A stretch of 64,000 bases of DNA from Erythrocercus mccallii (taxonomy: Eukaryota > Chordata > Aves > Passeriformes > Dicruridae): the NCBI GenBank assembly GCA_013397435.1, contig VZRG01002580.1, forward strand, positions 5,402 to 69,401, read 5' to 3'. A model generated the notes under the pieces. It saw only the letters and a program-made list of their open reading frames with translations. It did no database searches and was not told the DNA's origin. The position numbers and the translations under genes are program-made. Within the stretch, counting starts at the first letter, position 1. Each line of letters opens with the position of its first letter. Shown here one piece after another: positions 48,631 through 62,400 of the stretch.

Positions 48631-51600
48631 GGATGTCATGAATAATACAGGGTTTGACAGAGCTGTTCAGGCTAAATCAAGCACAGAATAATACAAAAAT
48701 GGATCTGGCTGGGCAGCAGAGCTTACATTTGTGGACTTAATACAAATTACTTTGACCAACGTCTTGTTAAGATGTGGACTGATTGTTGTCGTTTATGGCA
48801 AGATTCATCTGTAGCCCTGTTAACACCATCTGACCAACTTTCCAGGCAATCCTGCTATGGCTTGCAGTATGCTGCAGAAAAGATGGCATTACCAGGGAAC
48901 TCAAATCTCAACTGTGTTGCCCAATTCTAAAATTAGAATGCTCTACAGAATTAAATTGGGATATTTATGCTAGATTTGAGCCCAGAGTTGTTTGCTTTGT
49001 TGAGACACTGAGAGAAAGTAGTAATCCGAATGTGAAATGAAATTCCTATCAACAGCATGTGCACTCTTACTTAAAAGAAAGTAAATAAAAACAATAAACA
49101 GTTGGGAGAAAAAAAATCATTATATTAGCAGAATCTCTGTTATCTGGAACTTAAATCCTGACATGAGAACATGAAATTTCTGTTTTGCACTGCCTTTAAA
49201 TGCAACATCCCAATTACACTATCCATCATTCTTCTTCACTTTGAAGGAACAGTTTTTCCAACTAAGTGCCCAAATAATTAATCTTTCAGGTGATTAGTTC
49301 CACCTAGAAATTACTTTCCTCCTAATAACAGGGTCTTGCTTGGAGAAGAATCCTCCAATCTATGTGATATATGTTAATAGCCAATTCTGTAGCCACTCAC
49401 AAACTGGAAAGATTTTACTGAAAAGTTCTTCATTACTAAATAAGTACAGGGCATAAAACATAATGCTATTTTAAATTTGTGTTATGCCATGAAGAAGCCA
49501 GAGCCATGAACAACGTCCCCAACTACAGCACACAGCGACAGCCTATGAATCTGCTAAATTTCCAAAACTCTTGTTAGCAGGAGTTCTATTAAAAATCTAT
49601 TTGTAGAACCAAGAATAGTTTTAGTAATTATTAGAATATGAAGTACCGAGCAACACCCAATGGAAAAAGGATCTCATACTTTTTGCTAATAAGAAGAGCA
49701 TCAAGAAGGGATTTGTAACAGTTCCAAGGTTCTTCCAAATAAAATCCTATTTGCTCAAGACAATTCTTATTCTTAGTGATAGAGAGAGTTCTATCAAATC
49801 TTATATATGATCTCGAAACAGTCAGCCTTCTGTGTTTTCATATTGTTCAATTTGAACCCATGTTCTTGTAGCAACTTTGTCAGGGAACTGCTTGTTCTGT
49901 GGCAGAGACTAACGCACACCAGGCAGGATGGCAGTGTCTGTAAGCAAGGCAAGCAAAACTGAGGCCAGAAATCACTCCTGCTGCTGGTGTGCAAACGAGA
50001 AAAGGGTGCTACACTGCACAGAGAGCTGCAAGGAGCTTTCATGGCTTTGTTTTGCGCTGTGTTCCTGGAGAGGCACAGCAAACGTACTGAAACAAGAAAA
50101 TTATTCCATTTTCTCTCCATGTTCGTTAATGGAGGGACACAGTTTGCAAAGTATTCAAGTAAGAAGTAACAAGCTCTTTTTTCAAGGCTAAGACAATTCT
50201 GCTGCATCTCTGAGAGATGCCCGGCCCTTCCCCAAAGGCTTTGCAACGTGAAAAACAGCTACGGCCTCAATACCACAGCAGACTGCCTCGCTCTGAAATG
50301 GGGGAGATCCCCAGCACCAGCACAAAGTCATGGAGGCACAGGAGCAAAGTGTGTTGGATGAGCTCCTACAGAGGCAGGCACAGCTGCCTGGGCACAGCCC
50401 AGCACTAATGTAACTATACAGATAATGAAACTATAAAAAGCAACTTAACCATTTGGAGTGTACCGCTGCACAGCCTGGCTCAGTGCATGCCTGGGGAGAA
50501 CACACCTTGTGTAGTTTTGCAATATGGAATTCTTCTGTGTGGAATACAAAAAGAAATTCACTAACAACCTTACATACCGCATCTACCACATTTTAAAGAA
50601 GCAAAAGGTATTCTTGCAACAGCTTGTCCTTTCCCTTACTGCACCAAATTTCAGGGAAGACATGTTACAATAATGTTAATCTCCATTTATTACTTACTCC
50701 AGTTTTGTTACTACCTTGCCAAATCCTCCTCTTGCCTTTAGCCTTTCTGTCTGGATGCCTGGGAGATGGGGAACACAAACACCAACTTGTACTGAGCCTC
50801 TGCACTTTTCTCCTCAAAGAACCTTCAGCCCACAGACACGTCACAGGCCAGTTTTACTTCCAGATCTTACACACAAACCAAGAGACTAAGATGGGAAGTG
50901 GTGAACAACTTTAATATATAGTGGAGTCCTATTAGCCTGCAAGTGGCCATTCTCAAGAGGTCTGATACAGCAGAACGGATGAGCAGGGAGACAGTAAGCA
51001 GTCTCTAACATTATATTAGCCAAAGTGGCCTGATAATTATTAGTTTCTTCTGTAACATCATTTTGCTGATAATTCTTATTTAAAGATTTAAGATGACCCT
51101 GGTATCTAGTTCTGACAAGGCTTGGGAATTTTTTTGTACTATAACTATTATCTGTCTTGGCTAATGTAAAGACTCTGCTAGATAGTGGCTTTAAAGGAAG
51201 TCAAGGTGATTCCAGATTATTTGCATGTGGGCTACTTCTCTTAAATTATTCTAAACTATGAGCCTTTACTACAGGTCATTCTAACCTGAAATATAAAACT
51301 GCTATTATAATGAAATCCTCTGGGATTCAACACTCAACAGCAAAACTTCCTTTGTGCAATTCATCAACACTTATGAAATCATGATAAGCATGACAAGGTA
51401 CTTCCCAGAAAACAAAACTAAGCCTGAGAATAGTTCTCACTAAAACTACCCACATACTTAATTCTCCTGGCTATTTCTGGTGTAGAAAATTGTGTCAATA
51501 GATGTTAATCATGCTGCAGAAAAGACTAGCCCACACTTCCATGCAGATGCATAATAACGTTGATTTGGACTAGAATATTGCCTCCATCAGAGAGATCTGG

Positions 51601-53039
51601 GTTATTTGAGTCCATATTATTAAGAATAATGACTATTAGAGCAGAAATAATCAAAAATGTGCTTGCTGTTTGGAAAAGGGACTAAAACTATAAGTACTTC
51701 TTTAATATACAAGATTACAAGTTCCTAGTTCAGAGAGAACTATACAACTTCTGACAAGTCAGCTTATCATGCTGATTTCTCATACGTGACATCATAGTAT
51801 GGTTTGAGACCTTTTTCTTTATGAAACAGGGTAAACCACAAATGTAAAACATCTGAAGAAAATGACTACATGTTGCATGGAATATTACTCATCTATGAGA
51901 GTTTGTTCTAAAGGTACAGTTGTAATTAGTACTACTTGAAGTGCAAAGCACACTAAACAGCTGGGCTTGAAGAATTCGTTACACTGACATTTTCAAAATG
52001 TGGTGACAAAAAGCCAGTACTTAAAGCATACTGACATGCATGTTAATAAAACACACTTTAAAATTGCTACAAAGTAACATTTCTATATTCACAGTATAAA
52101 GAATATATGCATATCTCAGAAGTTCCTAAATTCTGGAGATGCTGAACAAATACATATTTTGAGAAAAGATACTATACACATTTAGTTCTCCTACGTAATG
52201 TAAATATGTACCCTTTTTGCAAATATGTATGTGATACACTAGTTAGCCAATCTGTCTCTGAAGAAATTAACATTAGTTTGCAGCAAATAGAGTTTTCCTG
52301 ACAGCAAGATTCTTCAGGTAGAATTCTGTTAAAGAGTTTGAGCTGTTGAAAATTTGCAACTATCTGGCTAATTTCACACTCAGTAGAGCAATTCTTTTCT
52401 GGGCATTAGCTATTAGAATATGCCACAATCAGATGCATTTTAATCCCTGCTGCTTTCTGTCATTTTCAAAACATAATTTTCAGCTATTTAAACTTTTGGG
52501 CTGCAGAGTTTGCACAAAATCATTTCTCATAATCTTTCAAAACTCCTTACAAACCCATTGGAATTCAAGGTTTACATTATTTCCCGCAGACTCTAAATTC
52601 TTTGTTTGAAATATTGCATTGCGTACACTAGAAAGTTGCCATCATTCATTGGGAACTTCCTGAAAACCTGAATATTTCAGGGCTGAAATAAATACAAAGG
52701 GTGAGGGCAATGGGAGATTGCAGAGCCTACAGATGAAAGTTTTCAGAAAATTTGGTCAATCTCTTCAGTCCTTATTCATCTAAACCCAATGAAGAGGTGA
52801 GTGACGAGAATTAACAGGTGCCATAGAACTGGAAACAGTAGGTCCAGTGATGATCCTGGAGGTTTTTATCATGGTGTGCAGCACATTGTTCCTTCTCTTT
52901 AAAATGCTGGCCCCAGTCTATTCATTATTTGAATTAAAGTCATGGGGGAAAAAAAGATATAATAAAATTTTCCTTTTTCTGCATTTAATCAGCTATAAAA
53001 ATGGAAAAGAAAACTTTTAAATCCTGAATTAGAGGAGCT
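48631..53039. other. Non-coding stretch upstream of TRPM1, nothing recognised
   Basis: A+T-rich with a moderately GC-richer patch at about 49.9-50.5 kb. Open frames up to 150 codons occur on both strands and overlap each other; none resembles a known protein. Probably TRPM1 intron 1 or 5' flank. Confidence 0.45.
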
Positions 53040-53400
53040 GAAGGAGACTGGAACAGGCCAGAAGCTGTTTCCATGCCTCAGCAGGTGGTAGGTGCCTGCT
53101 CAGGGCTCCAGAGGCACCACAGCAAAGGGCAGGGAGGACACAGCAGTGGATGGGAGCTTCTCTGGAGCCATGAGTCAAAGAGCTGGGGGGGGAACATGGG
53201 CCAAACCTGAGCTTCCTTGTCTCCTCAATCTCCCCACAGCCTGGTATGTGAATACTCAGAGATCACAGGCAGGCTGGGGCTCCAGGAGGCCTCTCACCTC
53301 ACAGCCCAAAGAGCTTTATGGCAGGAATGCATTTCTTCACACGACAGCAGCGGCACTGCAGGTACAAATGGGATGGGGCTGCTGATGTTTGTTAAACATC
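53040..53400. other. GC-rich block of unknown nature
   Basis: About 360 nt of raised G+C, including a run of eight G near 53,182, set in A+T-rich sequence. A 169-codon plus-strand open frame starts inside it but runs on into ordinary A+T-rich sequence and matches nothing I know. It may be an unrecognised repeat or a regulatory island. Confidence 0.3.
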
Positions 53401-56400
53401 TTTCACTGGGGAACCTCCTTTATTGCCAGCACCCACTGGTGGGGAAAACCACCATAAATTCTGCCCTTTTCCATTTTAAGACTTCTATAATACTTGACCT
53501 ACCACCAGACCTTGATAAACTCTCCTCGAAACAAATACACGTAGAAAGAAGCTTGTTTTTCAGAAGGTGTATTACCACAAGAGAGCTCCAGAAAGTAATA
53601 CTACTAGCTAATTTTGAAAACTCAAAGCAGTCCCCCAAAAATGAAAAGTTACAACTTTTACAAAACAAAGAAAACCCCAGAACTCCATCCCCATTTTCTA
53701 CAGAGATAGCTCAAAATTTGCATTGAAAATATTGAAATATGTAAGGTACAAGATCTTTCTTTGCCAGCATTTCTACATTGCATTACAGTCACGCTCAAGC
53801 AATGTTTTAATTTTGAAGTGTTGAGACACCATTTTTGGACCTGAAAACTCATTTTGTCTTCTTGCTGTTAGCACTTCATGTTTCATATCCTTCAAAATAA
53901 GAAATCTAAGAAGAAGTCTAATCAGAACACTGTCATTTCAATGGAATTATCTTTTCCCCATCAACTGCAGGTCACTATGCAGCTCTTCAGTGCAAATTTC
54001 AGTTGTGAATTTCACTGTTACAAAAGGTAGAAGACTATCAGGAATGAAATGAAAAATTATTTAAAATCATGTCCTACCTGCTTGTCTCTGGAAGTGTTTC
54101 AGAGTTTGGAAAGATGAATTACAGCTAGAATAAATAAAGTGCATTTAACTCTGTGCTTCTGTCCCATCTTTCTGTTTATTGTTCAGACTTCGCATTCATC
54201 TTACTGTTAGGACTTCCAGTCTCTCTGAAGTTCATGAGAATTCCCAAGGAGATGGGTTTCCACCACTTTAAGAAGAGAATCTCATATGATAAGCATGTGA
54301 GCAGCTTCTTTGTTCAAACCAATCTCATGACTCCCTTTGAAGGTAATCCTTTAGAAGTCTCATGACCCATCTCTCTGCCCAGAGGGTATTTTCATCTCAT
54401 GGTGGAACAAGGCACAACAAATCTACTTTGATAGTGCCCAAATCTCCAATTTGTTAAACCTCCTTTCCTCTCTTCAAACAGTGGATGTACTAGCTGTAAA
54501 AATGCCAGCACTGCAGAAAGGCTAAAGCAGGAGCTGAAACTTTTAATTTGAAGTATCCCCTCCCTTCTGCTAATATATCAACGCTATTTGCATAATTGAG
54601 ACAATTGGACATAATAGTCCTTTCAGGGGTCCTCATTAGATGTACAGCTCTACATTCTTTGAGAAGAAGAAAAAAGGAGGTCATACAGCATTAATTATAT
54701 CTAATCCTTTTTAGAACAATTTGAAGTTGGGCAAAATGCTGTACTAAAACAGCTGAAGTCGTAAATAAGCCATTAATTTTGTAACTTTACATATCACATG
54801 CATTTTCATACCCTGTTGCCTTTGTCAATATAATTAATTCCTTTGCTGACAAGGGCTTGTTTGCATCTCCTAATACTTTAAAACCACCAATAGCACAGGA
54901 CCTACTACCTGTGTTGCAGGTAGTTCTTTGTTTTAAATTTCAACACTTGCCTTGCTGAGCCAGGGGCTAAAATAATTGCCATAATGCAACAGATAAAGGT
55001 GAGATCCAGAATCACTCCTAAGGATCCTGCTGGATCTAAAGGCTGGAGCTAAAGGCTGCCTGCCTGCTCCTGCTGCATTGCACTGTTAAGACTCTAAACT
55101 CATTTCCCTGTTCCTATAACTTATCTCCAATGTACTGAACACATGCCCAACTGTAGCTGGCAACAAAGTATTTTACAGATATAATTTCAACTTCTGTCTG
55201 CCCTAAATGGCAAAGGGTGCAGCTGAAACAGTTTTGGTTTAGAACTAGACCCTGGGCTTCCTAGTGAGACAAAGTTCCTGCTGGCTTTACCAGAAAAACA
55301 ATGGGGTATGGAAGATTCTTGAAAGGTCTGCACAGAAATGGAGGGAGGACACACAGTGAAGTCCACAGATGTTTCTTTTTCCAGTGGAAATCAAATTTGA
55401 GAGGCCTTTTTGGATGCCTCTGTTATCTAGAACGTGGGATACTCTGTGAACTACAAAAGATGACCCATTGGAAAACAAATATTCTCAAAGATATAAAAGC
55501 CAAAAAATTAATACAAAAAGGTGATTTGGACACAAGCCCCTTCTGAAAAGGGAATGCGGACATGAAATGCGGTTTGTTTTTTTGGCTAGGTACTCTATTG
55601 CAATGGAAGTTTAAAAGGATTTAATTCCTCTCTGCTCCTGAACAAGTTCTCCTTGGCCAGTCACTATGTAAGAATGGGAGTTGTATCTACAGTACCTGCA
55701 TTTGGAAGGCACAACACATTTTAAGAACAAATATTAGAAACATCACCCCTGTGTGTTTTGTTCTTCCATCTGTTAGCCCAAACTGCAATGACAGAAATGC
55801 ACACCTGAGAAAGTACAGCTTTTGTAAAAATCAAACACAAGTTTTGCAGATTCTTTCCTTATCAGAAATCTGATGAACATACAGTTTGCCATCATTTCCC
55901 TTTGGCAACACCGTAACTGCTCTGACACCTCAGTTTAAGACTGAAAGACAACTAAGATATGCATCTACCCAAAAAGAACAAAGCTGTAACTATTAAAGAC
56001 TTCAGTTTAAGGTGACTGAGATCAAAGACCCCTCTACAGGCAATAAGAACACTTTCCTCACTTGTTATTGCAAATAAAGAACAACTTTTGATATTGTTGA
56101 AAACCACACTTCTCAGACTTAGAATTTTAAGCAATGCCACAGCTTGTCAGGACGTCTACACTGAATGTTCCGAACAGTACTTCAGACAACACATAACTCT
56201 GTCTCTCTAAAAATATAATGGTAATAACACAATAGTTATAGAATACAATAGGAATTAACCAGCATGTTCCAGGCGTGGGTTGGGGAACAGCCCTGTAAAA
56301 GCAAAGGGCCTTATACACATTGTGTGTAAAATAAACCGAAACCAAGTTGGCTGAAAACCTAATAAACATGCACTTCTGTTGTTAAGGGCAAACTGTCTGC

Positions 56401-59400
56401 TGTGCTTACCGTCTGAAAAGCCTATGACAAAATTCTGCATGGTAAGAGGAAGAAACTGCTGGCATTTAATTCTAAATATATAATTCTGCCAAGTTCAGCC
56501 AAAGTGCTCATTCAGAGTTCAAAGGAATAACACACATGAGTGAAAAAAATTACATTCTCAGAGAAAAAGCCACTAGACAAAGGATAGTTTTCATGGATGC
56601 CTGCACTCATACTATGGGAAGGCTCACAGCACTTGGAGTTTGTTTTGTGACATGGCTTGATATAAATGCACTGTGAAGGAAAGGGATAAAGATATGCATC
56701 TCTGCTGCCCTCACTGTGACTGTCTCAGAAAAAATTGCCTTGGTTTCCAACAGTACCCATATGCCTACAGGGTTTAAGCAGCAAGGAAGAACTCATTAAT
56801 TTGGTTTTATTGATTTAAACAGTATTTTCATATACAATAGAGTCCACACTAAAAAAAGCTTTAATTACATCCTTCACTTTCAAACCACACCCTTATTACT
56901 CTCACCAGCAAAATAAAAATATTCTTGCTTCACTGATAGCAAACAACTTACTTACTTTCAAAAATTAACAAGTTTATTACAAGTGCTGCAAATCCCATAC
57001 CCAGGTAATCAGTTATATTTATGTAGGAATAATGGACAGCTGCCATAACTTTTCCCAAGTAGTAAGTTTTGTTTGGCATGTTTGATAGCTGACTCACTGA
57101 ATGCAGTTAATAGCCTTTTTAACAAAAAGATAAAACACATGACACTTCCCTGATCTGATGCATTTGCTGGTCTCTCCCAAATGTCTGTCAATGAAATAAA
57201 CACAATGTATCATTTCTGATCAGATACTTATTGGTCTTGAAACTATTCCCCTAATAAAAGCAAATTAATTCAAAAAGTATGAAGGGAATTCTTTTCCCCC
57301 GAATTTCTTTTTCAGTGTTTATCTAGCATTCTCTGAGAGCTTTCAAGGCATATCATACAGACACTCGAGCATATACAGATCAAAAGTAAAATTCATGGAT
57401 AGCAAACGTGGGAGCTGAACTTTGAAATACTGAAATGCCCTGTAAGATGCAATGTTTAAGTTTTTGTGTGTAAGACTATTTGTAAAACTGTACATGAGTA
57501 GGAACTAAGATAGACTACATAAAAAACACCTAAGGTATATATTGTAATCTTCATTTCCACATTATCAGACCAAATCCAAAACTTAAAATGCCCCTGTAAA
57601 CTATAAACGTGAAAGTCACAAAGGAGTGAGCAGTAATTACAATGTGACATAATTAAGAAAATGTTGAAGAAGGGGAGAGGATGGCAAAACCACAAAACCC
57701 AGTGTCAAAATCCTCTTGGATCCAAGTTTCATCATTTGAGAAGAACCAAATGATACTTACAAGCCAAACCTGTTGTCATAACAGAGAAAAACTGCAGCTC
57801 AAGGAAGCCTCTATTTCTTTTATAGCTGAATTAAAGCTTGAACCAATCACCAGGAGTTCACAGAATAAACCACTACTAACTAGAGAAAATTGTGATGAGC
57901 ATTAATACAAATGTCACAGCTACAGATGCCAGAATAGATGAGAAATTATGAGATAATCATGTCACTGTGACTGCTGTGGTACAGACAAGGCAGGGCTGGC
58001 ACCTCCCTTACTGCACTGTGGGCTTAAGCACAGCACTGTCTGTAGCCTCTATAACGCCAATAAAACCTGAATTCATTCATAAAAGCCAAAATGTAACCCC
58101 AAAGAAGACACAGTTTGATAGCAAAATGATCATAAACCCTCTTCCTACCAGTGATGAATTACCCAGGCATTCTCAGTGTGGAACAACTGATACAAATAAC
58201 AACTCAACAGCCTTGAAGTGTAATCAATTAACAGTATAACCCATGAACAGAAGTGGTGAGAAATGGCTTAATTCCCAATCTGGTTCCTATAACCCAAACT
58301 ACATTTATTGACATGTGATAATCTCTGCACAAAAAGGGTTTGGATGGAATGGAATTATCTGTCTAGTTTGAACTACAGACTATTATCCTCAGCAAAGGCA
58401 TTATGACCTTAAGTAGGATCTGATGAAACCACACAGTGCAGCAGCAATAAAAAATACGTTCCCTTTATTCTCTCCTTTATACAATCCACTCCTTCCCTCC
58501 CAATCTACAATCCATTGAAAACACCTAGTTCCTGGAAAATATATATATACCGCTGCTTATGCAGGGAATAAGTGCTTTTAGGTGGACAGGACTATAAAAT
58601 AAAATTGATTGCTTCTTTCAGCTTTGTGGTAGCGTCACTGCAATTCTTCTCTGGATGACAGAGACGTATAACTAAGTTAAATAATTGGCTTCTTTTCTGC
58701 CCAGGTTTAACTCTGAATTCATCTGCACCACTCCTGTTGAGTTATGTCAAATGATTGGAATTGAAAGAGTATTTTTAAAGCAGAACAGACAAGAATTGAC
58801 ACAACTTTCTTTCATCTGGTGCTAATGTAAGAAAGGCTGTTCAAGCCTATGACAAGTGTGAGGGAAATGAGGTTTTTTTGGCAAGGTTTCACCCACTGAT
58901 ATGTGTTTCTGTAATACAGTCAAGTGCCATAAGTACTACTCCTCCCTAATGGAAAGCTTTTAAACTTCATATAGCAACAGTGGCAATTGCATACGTTTCA
59001 CAATTCTCCTTCCCCCACCTCCCTTTTTTGGTGCTTGAAGAGGCTTTGTACAGAAAAAACCAGCAAAGAACTGTGTGTTCTGCTTAAGCACAACTGACAT
59101 CAAAGATAAGCTGTGACAAAGAAGAAAAAGGTGCTGATCGCTCAGGGCAGCAACACACCAGTGCCATCCATGCCAGCAGCTCCACGGGGGACTGAGCATT
59201 GAATTCCTCTCCTACCTGGACTGCTCCCATCCAGCTTTTAACACAAAGGCATTTGCTTAACTCTTGATTTTGTAAATGTTTAACTCGATTCTGTAAACGC
59301 TTACACACGTGCTTAATTTACAGCCATGATGAACCCACAGACTGCCACAAAATTATGCCATACCCAGAAAGCTGTTCACAGTCAATATGTCTATGTATAC

Positions 59401-62400
59401 ACAAACCAGTGTCTTTACAATAAAGAGAACACTGTGTGTCACCAGCTGGGTTCATCTGAAGAGTTTAATGTACAAACTCCCACTTAGCCTTACACAGTAG
59501 GCAGCTATGTACCTGCTGATTAAAGTTTGTGAAGTTACTGTTCAACCCAAGCAAAACAGCTTGGAGGCATTCTGGAATCCTGGGACATTTGACTGGAAAT
59601 CTGCTGTCATAAACTCAGGTCCCACTGATCAATATGGGTTAAGATAAATTAAAACCACAGTGTGTTGCTGAAACAGTATGAGGCATTGCAGCTTTCAGCT
59701 TTGTCAAACACATTATGTTCCCCCCAGTAATTAAAACAGAAATGCCAGCAAGCAGCAAATGCTCTTGTTAGAGATTCTGAAGTTAATAATTCTTCTAAGA
59801 ATTACTGGGAAGGGGAGGAAATCTCTAAATCTTATTTAGTTTCAGTAATCTTCAGCTGTATAACTGCTAAAAAAGAATTTAGGAATTTTCTCCTAGTGTA
59901 TTTAGTTTTACATTTCTATGCAAGTATTTTCTCTGCTACCAAATGTAGTAGTGGCTGAAAAAAATGCAAGTGTTTCTGAGTAAATGCTCAATTTCATTAG
60001 ATGCCATGAGACGTGCATAATTTACCCTTTAAAGTTGCATTTCCAACTTTCTCCTCAGACTAGCCTTTAGAGAAAAGAAACATATAGGTTACAATACCAT
60101 CATTTCACCTTGAAATGCCACAGAGTGTGCAAGTCAGCAGGTAATTTTATACAGACAATCTTCTTGCTATTCAAGATAATCTTCAAGCTCTCTTTGACTG
60201 AGGATAGCATTTTCAAATATGGCAGCTCCAAGCTTTATTATATCCCTCTATAAAGACTGTGATGATTTAACCGACTTGGTGGTTCAGTACAGCAGCATCA
60301 GGCACAAAAGCAGAGCTAAGAGCACACCTAAGCTGAATCCTAAATGCCATTCTACAGATGCATTAAGACTTGAGCTTAAGATTTGCTACCAGTCAACCTG
60401 AGAGCTGTGCAGGACACACATCCAGTCCCTTGCACCATCACAAAAACAGCTGGAGAGGAACTGCCTCTGTCACTGGCAGCCACCAGAGCAGCATAAGCCA
60501 CAAACTGCTTCAGCACAGAGGTTAAAAAGCAAAATATTTATAAAAGTTAGAGTCCAACAGCTGGTGTCTGTTGGAACAACAACTGAGAGTGATACTTGAT
60601 ACTGAAAAAATGTATACTTTGCAATAAATTAATTTATTCTCAATGGAAGGCTGTCAAATTAATTACTTGATACGTTTCTCACAGCAAAAGAAAAAAAATG
60701 AGTTCAAACACAAGATGTTGCTGTCCATTCTCCTACCCTGTGTTAGATACTCATTGTAAGACCACTTTCCTAACTTGTCCCATGTGAGGGAAGTTCATTA
60801 AACATAGAACACAGTTTAAGAGCAAAGCAGAAGTTTTGAAATTAAAAATAAACTTAAAATAAGTAAACAGATTTTCTAATGAAACTCCGTGAGAGGCTTT
60901 ATATGGGAAGACTTGACCATATCTCTATGCCTGTGTCCATCTCGTGGATGTCCATCCATGACTCATCTGAACAGATTATAAAGAATATAAATTCAGTACA
61001 AAAGGTCTGGTACCCCTTGGATCTAGTTGGAGATGTGAATACTGGAGATGTGGAAGTACAAAATAGCAAAAAGCATCTAGGCTTCCAATCATGCCCAATC
61101 ATGGCCATGCCCATGTCCAATCAGTCAGTAAGACTGAGAGCTTGCTAAGTCAAGTCAGACACAGATTTTATGTTTGCTTGTAAAGTGCAAAACATAAACA
61201 CACACCTCATATATATGGATGTGCACGTGCAATGTATTATACATACCTCTGAAAACATTCAGCAATCCTCTGGTAATTTAGCTGTAGCAATCACATCTAT
61301 GCTGCTTTCATGTGGCAGACTGAAATCTGGGGCATTATCTCCTTTCCAAGACCTGTTCTGTAATAATCCTGCTGGAATGCACAGTGGGTATCAATCTCCT
61401 TGGCCTGCCCTTTAAGAGTGAATGTTTCTTGTATTTCATCAAATCTATACTACAACAAGTTGCACTTACAGAATTGCAGTGCTCTGGTTAATAAAGATAT
61501 TTGTAGTATTTTTCTTTTAGATATTCTTTGGCTGGAACCCGTGAGTATTTCTCTTAGATGGATGGCTTCCCTGCTTGTTTTTCCTTTTATTTGGGAAGGA
61601 GACTATAACTAACATTGTGGGTGCACTCTGTTTGGACCATACACTTACCAGTCAATATAATTACATTAATTCTCATGGTAATTATCCATTCAGCAAAATT
61701 GTAGCACTCCACTTAGGAGGGTGGCAGGAAAGAAAAAAGGAGAGAGGAAGGGAGGGGAGAGGGGGAGAATTGCCTATTTCTGACCTAAACTTTTTGCTAC
61801 CTGGGGCTGTTTAGGACCTTCCTCTCTATTATGACACTGTCTCTCTGTTACTGAAAGTCATATAAAAGTTTTGCATGCTGGCTTCTGGATTAATTTCACT
61901 AGGCCTGAACAGAGTTCTCTTATCCTACAGCTCTAAAACTCACGACTTGAAAGAGTACTTCCACAGCTCCCACTGCATTTATCTCAATGTCCTTGGAAGT
62001 GCTTACCACTCTCCTCCTAGCTTAGTTGGTAGTAAGGCTGTGGTTTGACAGATCCAGGCTGAAGTCTGTTCTTGTCCTGAATTCTCTTCTGTCCCCAAAC
62101 TATCACAGTTTTGAAAAATCCTGAAATGATGCACCCTTTTCTTCTTGAATGGTTTCCTGAACAAGTCCAAGAGAGTACTAGATCTTTGTCAAGGAGCATC
62201 CAGCCTCACTGAGGGGCTTGAGAAAGTGACTATTAAGGTACTGATCATGTACTATTCACTGCACAGAATAATATGGATTCTTCCTGCGTGTGTGTAACTC
62301 TCTTTACTACATTCATTACTTCGCTCACACTTCTGATAGAGGCATCTATCCAAATTATATAGGTATACTTAAATCATGCCTAAAGCCAAAAGAATGCCTT

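Noticed and set aside
53217..53726. 169-codon plus-strand open frame
   Set aside because: Begins in a GC-rich block and runs through ordinary A+T-rich sequence; protein is low in recognisable features and has no known relative.
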